Shown one piece after another: positions 60,464 through 64,000 of a stretch of DNA of 64,000 bases. How positions within the stretch are numbered: position 1 is the first letter of the stretch; each line of letters opens with the position of its first letter. A model generated the notes under the pieces. That model worked only from the letters and a program-made list of their open reading frames with translations. It had not been told where the DNA came from and made no database searches. A program made the position numbers and the translations under genes. This DNA comes from Takakia lepidozioides. Lineage: Eukaryota; Streptophyta; Takakiopsida; Takakiales; Takakiaceae. The stretch lies in contig CM060734.1 in assembly GCA_030704615.1 (NCBI GenBank), positions 59,846,042 to 59,910,041 on the forward strand, in the 5' to 3' direction.

Positions 60464-61318
60464 CTTCCTTCCTCGAGTATGTTTGTACCTTGCTATCGCA
60501 GATCTAGTGTAAATCGGTTTACTGCTGTCTCCAGAACACAGTTGAAGAATGAGCAGAGCATATGGCGGAGGAAGCTCAGATAACGACTGTGCATATTCTG
60601 TTATTCATTCCAGATATGCAGCCGTCCATTTTAATTACTTTTCTTGTGGGCCCAGTGGTCAGAGAATCCATAGGGGCAGTGTCGGCAACTGTTAAACCGT
60701 TAATCAGAACCTCATCAATAAACCCAATAACAAAGCCGACTTCCTGGAAGCATGCCACAGGATCCGAGAATGGGATTGCAGATTAAGTAAATGTATCTAT
60801 ATACTACTACCAATGATCATGCGCACCTGGAAAGTTCCAAATGTGCAACGAATGTGGGGTTTGGATAACAAGGATGACCGTGTATGATATTCCAAAATTT
60901 GTCATCAAACTCTCGTTCATTTATATTTATTTGTTTAAGACTGCGCATCAATTTCTGGGATTCGCTGTTCTTTTTAAATATTGAACCAGTTATAATTTAG
61001 AACACGCCGTTTTGTTTTGGGCGGCACACGTCAGACATCCATAACTGAATACGAACAGCTGTACACCAATTGCTGGCATGTGCACTAATATCGAAACGAC
61101 TATGTGTAACGGTCACGCGGGAGGGAATCCGATGCTTCTAGAGACACGCAAGAACACAGGCAATCCCGCAAGAAATCGGGAGTCACTGCGTTTTTCTACT
61201 TTTCGCGCTTAGAGGGAGAGTGGTAGTCAAGCTGGAGAGGGTTCCTTCTAGAATACGAAAGAGAAGAAAGTCTCTTTATTTTACTTCCCTTAGAGAGAGA
61301 CGCAGAGCAAGAGAGAAA
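60464..61318. promoter_or_regulatory. Divergent intergenic region of copy B
   Basis: The only upstream DNA for both the transposase (leftward) and the ParB-like gene (rightward), so a shared control region is likely. It is homologous to 53453-54315. An upstream in-frame ATG at 61220 could extend the rightward protein by 33 Arg/Lys-rich residues; ATG 61319 is preferred because copy A starts there. Confidence 0.55.
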
Positions 61319-64000
61319 ATGACGAGGCGTCGTTTGTTGGAGAACACAGGGCCAAGGCAGCAGGTGAACGCGGAGACTGATTCACAAGAGCAGACGGAGA
61401 CTGAGGCAGCGGCTGCGACACAGCCGGCGATAAGAGTGCGCCAGCCTGTGGAGGCAGAGATGAATCGCAGGGACACTGAAGAAGGTGGAAGCACGCGGAA
61501 CGCCGAACCTGAAGAAGGTCAAGAAACCCTTGCGCAGACAGAAACTCCAGCAGATGTGAGAGGGAAGAGGAAAGCTGCAGAAGGGGATCAAAGTTCAAAA
61601 CCTAAGAAGGTGCCAGTAAGTTTTATCATATAGTCTATGTGATTGCCTTTCAAGGAGTCCTTCCTCTTCCATTCTTTAGCAGGAACTACTGAATCGCGAG
61701 CGTCGTTAACGCCATTCGATTCTGCTCATGAGATTTATGTACCTATGTGTTTGAAGAGAGAGTCTGCACTTACTATCTCCCTAAACTACACTGAATGTCG
61801 TTGCCGCCAATCAGTTGCACATGTATGTCATTACACAACACCGATCCGGCAGGTCGTTATCTTTTGTGATTGTCGTTAACGCCGTTCGCTATCGCTCTCG
61901 CTTTTGTTTTGAATACGGCAGTCTCGGCTTTGCATGTGTAGATTGTGCTGAATTCTTTCACACCATTCATGGTGAGTTTCCTTGATACAGAGTGATTGTC
62001 GTTACCGCCATTCACTATTTGCAAATGACTTAGTCAGAACTGAATGGCATCGTGCAGAAAACTGTGAGGTCGAAGCCTACAGGATCAGAGGGGAAAGGAT
62101 CTGGAGATGGGGACGAGTCCGCAAAAAGCTCAGAGAATACAGATGAAGCAGATGAATCCGAAGTGCACTACCTTGACAAGGTGAAAGAACTCATGTCATT
62201 CCAGAAGGTAAACTCTCAGGAGGTTATAAGGGACATGCTCGTATCTGGAGGGCGTCTGGACATACCTCTGTGCCGGATGATATCAATGCCTGTTGTGCGT
62301 CCACCTCTTTCCCATGACATAACAAAATTGGAGAGTGATTTTGTGCATGGATATAGACTTGGTGCACAAGTTTTTTATGTGTCACTGACGGATATAAATG
62401 GGAAAAGCACATTAGTTTCTCCAGAGATCAGTGATAACTGGGATGAGTGCTGGAAAGATGCCAATGAGGAGTTCGAGCTGGGCCTCATGATGGGAAAGAA
62501 CACCCAGCAATTTTGCAACCACATGTTCTACGTCTGGGACGGCAACCACCGATTGCTGGCATGGATGGGATACATTCAGAAACACCATTCGAAAGACAAA
62601 GACAAGCATGTTGCTGTGGAGGCAATGGTTTTGGATCCAGGAAACGACATCGCTAGGCTTCTTACAGCTATGCACGACGTGAACAAGTAAGTCATCCAGG
62701 AGATTTGATTCCCTCTGTAGTGTCTTGTTGATCCTCAAAAAACAGTGTTAAGGAATGCAATGTTTTCAATGTTTTTGCAGATCGACAGAGAAATCGCATG
62801 TGACAACAAGCTTGGTTCACACACTATTCCGAATTCAGAGGATTGGTCTGATGAAGCTGGATGATTTTCGGACAGTACTACCACCCAATATCATCAAGAA
62901 GTGCGAAACAGGAAGAGCTGCAGGCACTTGGTATTCTTTGACACGAGAGGCGTTTCTGGAGTACATGTATGCGGTAAGCCCGAGTCTGTAATCTGTTTAC
63001 TTTTCGAATACATGTTTAGAGTCCCTTCGGAGCTAATCACTACTTGAATGAATGCAGCAAGAACTGGCAGAGGCAGCTGAGAAGGGAAAATCCGAATATT
63101 ACCGCACTACACCAGAGGAACTAAGGACATCAAAGGGTGTGGAAGCTGCAATAAAGAAGGAGTTTGAGATGCGAAGAACCAAATTGATGTCAGCCTTCGG
63201 AAAGCAGCTTAGAATAGTAGATCCTGGACTTGGTCCTGAGTTCCTTCAGCAGATCAAAACACACTATGACAAGCATGTGCATCCGGAGATGCAGCAGGAG
63301 AAATTGCACCGGCTGGCCATATCGATGGTCGACCCACAAACAAAAATAAGGTGGCTGGAGATATGGAACTCAGATCAAACAGTAAAGGACTTGAATCAGT
63401 TCCCAAAGAGCACCATACAGCCTGGCACAAAGGTGGAAGGAATCAGTGATTTGGTGTTTGATAACTGGCTCCACAAGGCTACATTTTGGAGTCAGGTGTG
63501 TATTCGAACATGCTGTTTCTTATCTTCAAGTATGTGATGTGTTTCTTTTTTGCAATTCTGACAAATATTCTATTTGCAGCTCGAAAAGCGCGCCGTCATT
63601 GTGCTGGATCAGACTTTGAAGGACCTGAACATTGCGATTGTTTCCCCTCCCCAAATGTCATTGGAGGCATACATAAGGAAGTGGAGAGGTCTCACCTGGA
63701 GATACTGTTTTTTCCGGGAGTTCTCCAAAGATGGTAACATTTTACGGTCCAACGACTTTGACAGTCAGGTTGGAGGAGAGTGGGCCATGATGCGAGTTGT
63801 GTACAGGTGAAATGTCATACTTGAAACTCTACTGTTTTTTTGGGAAAAATTGTGGCTTCATATGGATTGCAATCTTAGATCCAGATTGAATGTCGTTGAC
63901 GACATTCACTTCTTTGTCTGAGTCATTCTTAAGCGAGTATATGAATTCACCTGGTTAGGATCTAAGGGTGCAATTATATTGTCCCTGATTAGAATTGATA
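61319..64000 (+). CDS. ParB-like / DNA methyltransferase-like gene, copy B, 5' five exons (runs off right edge)
   Basis: Exons 61319-61615, 62058-62686, 62781-62973, 63058-63495 and 63580-63806 give 594 codons with no stop. Residues 1-130 are disordered and charged (MTRRRLLENTG). The ParB/Srx-like core spans about 145-310: DIPLCRMISMPVVRPPLSHD, ITKLESDFVHGYRLGAQVFY, then FYVWDGNHRLLAWMGYI, whose G-N-H-R loop is the usual phosphate/nucleotide-binding signature. A helical middle follows (STEKSHVTTSLVHTLFRIQR, SLTREAFLEYMYAQELAEAA, MRRTKLMSAFGKQLRIVDPG, TKIRWLEIWNSDQTVKDLNQ). The methyltransferase-like C-terminus seen in copies 1 and A would lie beyond the window. Splice sites match copy A, and three match copy 1. 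Not a known host gene; it travels with the MULE transposase. Function inferred, not shown. Confidence 0.75.
61696..63909. repeat. Dispersed 24-bp palindromes, family 2 (copy B)
   Basis: Copies at 61696-61719, 61791-61814, 61866-61889 and 61992-62015 (first intron) and 63886-63909 (after exon 5). They share the half-site GTGAATGKCGT and sit in the same introns as in copy A, though the individual copies differ. Confidence 0.85.

Larger units (their letters stand above)
50309..64000. other. Large inverted repeat formed by composite transposon copies A and B
   Basis: 50309-56312 and 58455-64000 are inverted copies (window-limited) with about 2.1 kb between the arms. Gene order mirrors exactly: ParB-like gene leftward and transposase rightward on the left; transposase leftward and ParB-like gene rightward on the right. 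The arms differ by scattered substitutions and indels, so this is not a recent perfect palindrome. Confidence 0.88.

Overview
The window is nuclear DNA of a land plant. Spliced genes with GT-AG introns, DYW-class PPR genes, a plastid-type cis-prenyltransferase and nested LTR retrotransposons all point that way. The many decayed 'plant-combinatorial-modular' PPR copies (LEKGKEVH, VDMYAKCG and HNEKL type motifs) suggest a seed-free plant, perhaps a fern or lycophyte; the species cannot be fixed from sequence alone. Only one gene looks like an ordinary host gene: the cis-prenyltransferase at 30154-33142. Almost everything else is mobile DNA or its debris.

Layout. 1-3383 (-) is a multi-exon gene with a ParB-like domain and a DNA-methyltransferase-like C-terminus. 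3850-5633 and 23472-24310 (-) are the two halves of one Ty3/gypsy pol, split by a CACTA-type element (5637-23468, TIRs, TSD TTT). That element carries PPR and PDF-motif gene fragments and was itself invaded by a 13.6-kb Ty3/gypsy element (7241-20851, TSD ATAGG) with a large extra ORF after integrase. 24.3-26.3 kb holds short hairpin repeats and a PPR-DYW pseudogene. 26.96-29.14 kb (-) is a decayed pogo-like transposase. 33.2-39.3 kb is gene-poor, with a 74-bp hairpin tandem repeat and a fold-back element. 39.36-46.18 kb holds two PPR pseudogenes in opposite orientation, each preceded by the same GC-rich repeat. 47.06-47.96 kb (+) is a methyltransferase C-terminal fragment.

48.44-64.0 kb is the most unusual part. 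It holds two copies of one composite transposon, arranged as a large inverted repeat. Each copy pairs a Mutator-like (MULE) transposase with a divergently transcribed ParB-like/methyltransferase-like gene. The right copy (B) is intact as far as it is visible: the two-exon transposase is 1132 aa, and five open exons of the partner gene run off the window edge. The left copy (A) is decayed.

The ParB-like genes are associated with dispersed 22-24-bp palindromes lying mainly in introns and flanks. One palindrome family accompanies copies A and B; a different one accompanies the diverged copy at 1-3383. Together with a permuted amino-methyltransferase motif set (DIPDG as motif IV, then an STG...GRSLFGMEGD motif I), this suggests a transposon-borne system made of a DNA-binding or modification protein and its cognate sites. 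That function is inferred and untested. Most premature stops in the decayed copies are TAG, at positions explained by CAG>TAG or CTGG>CTAG, a signature expected from decay of CHG-methylated cytosines.
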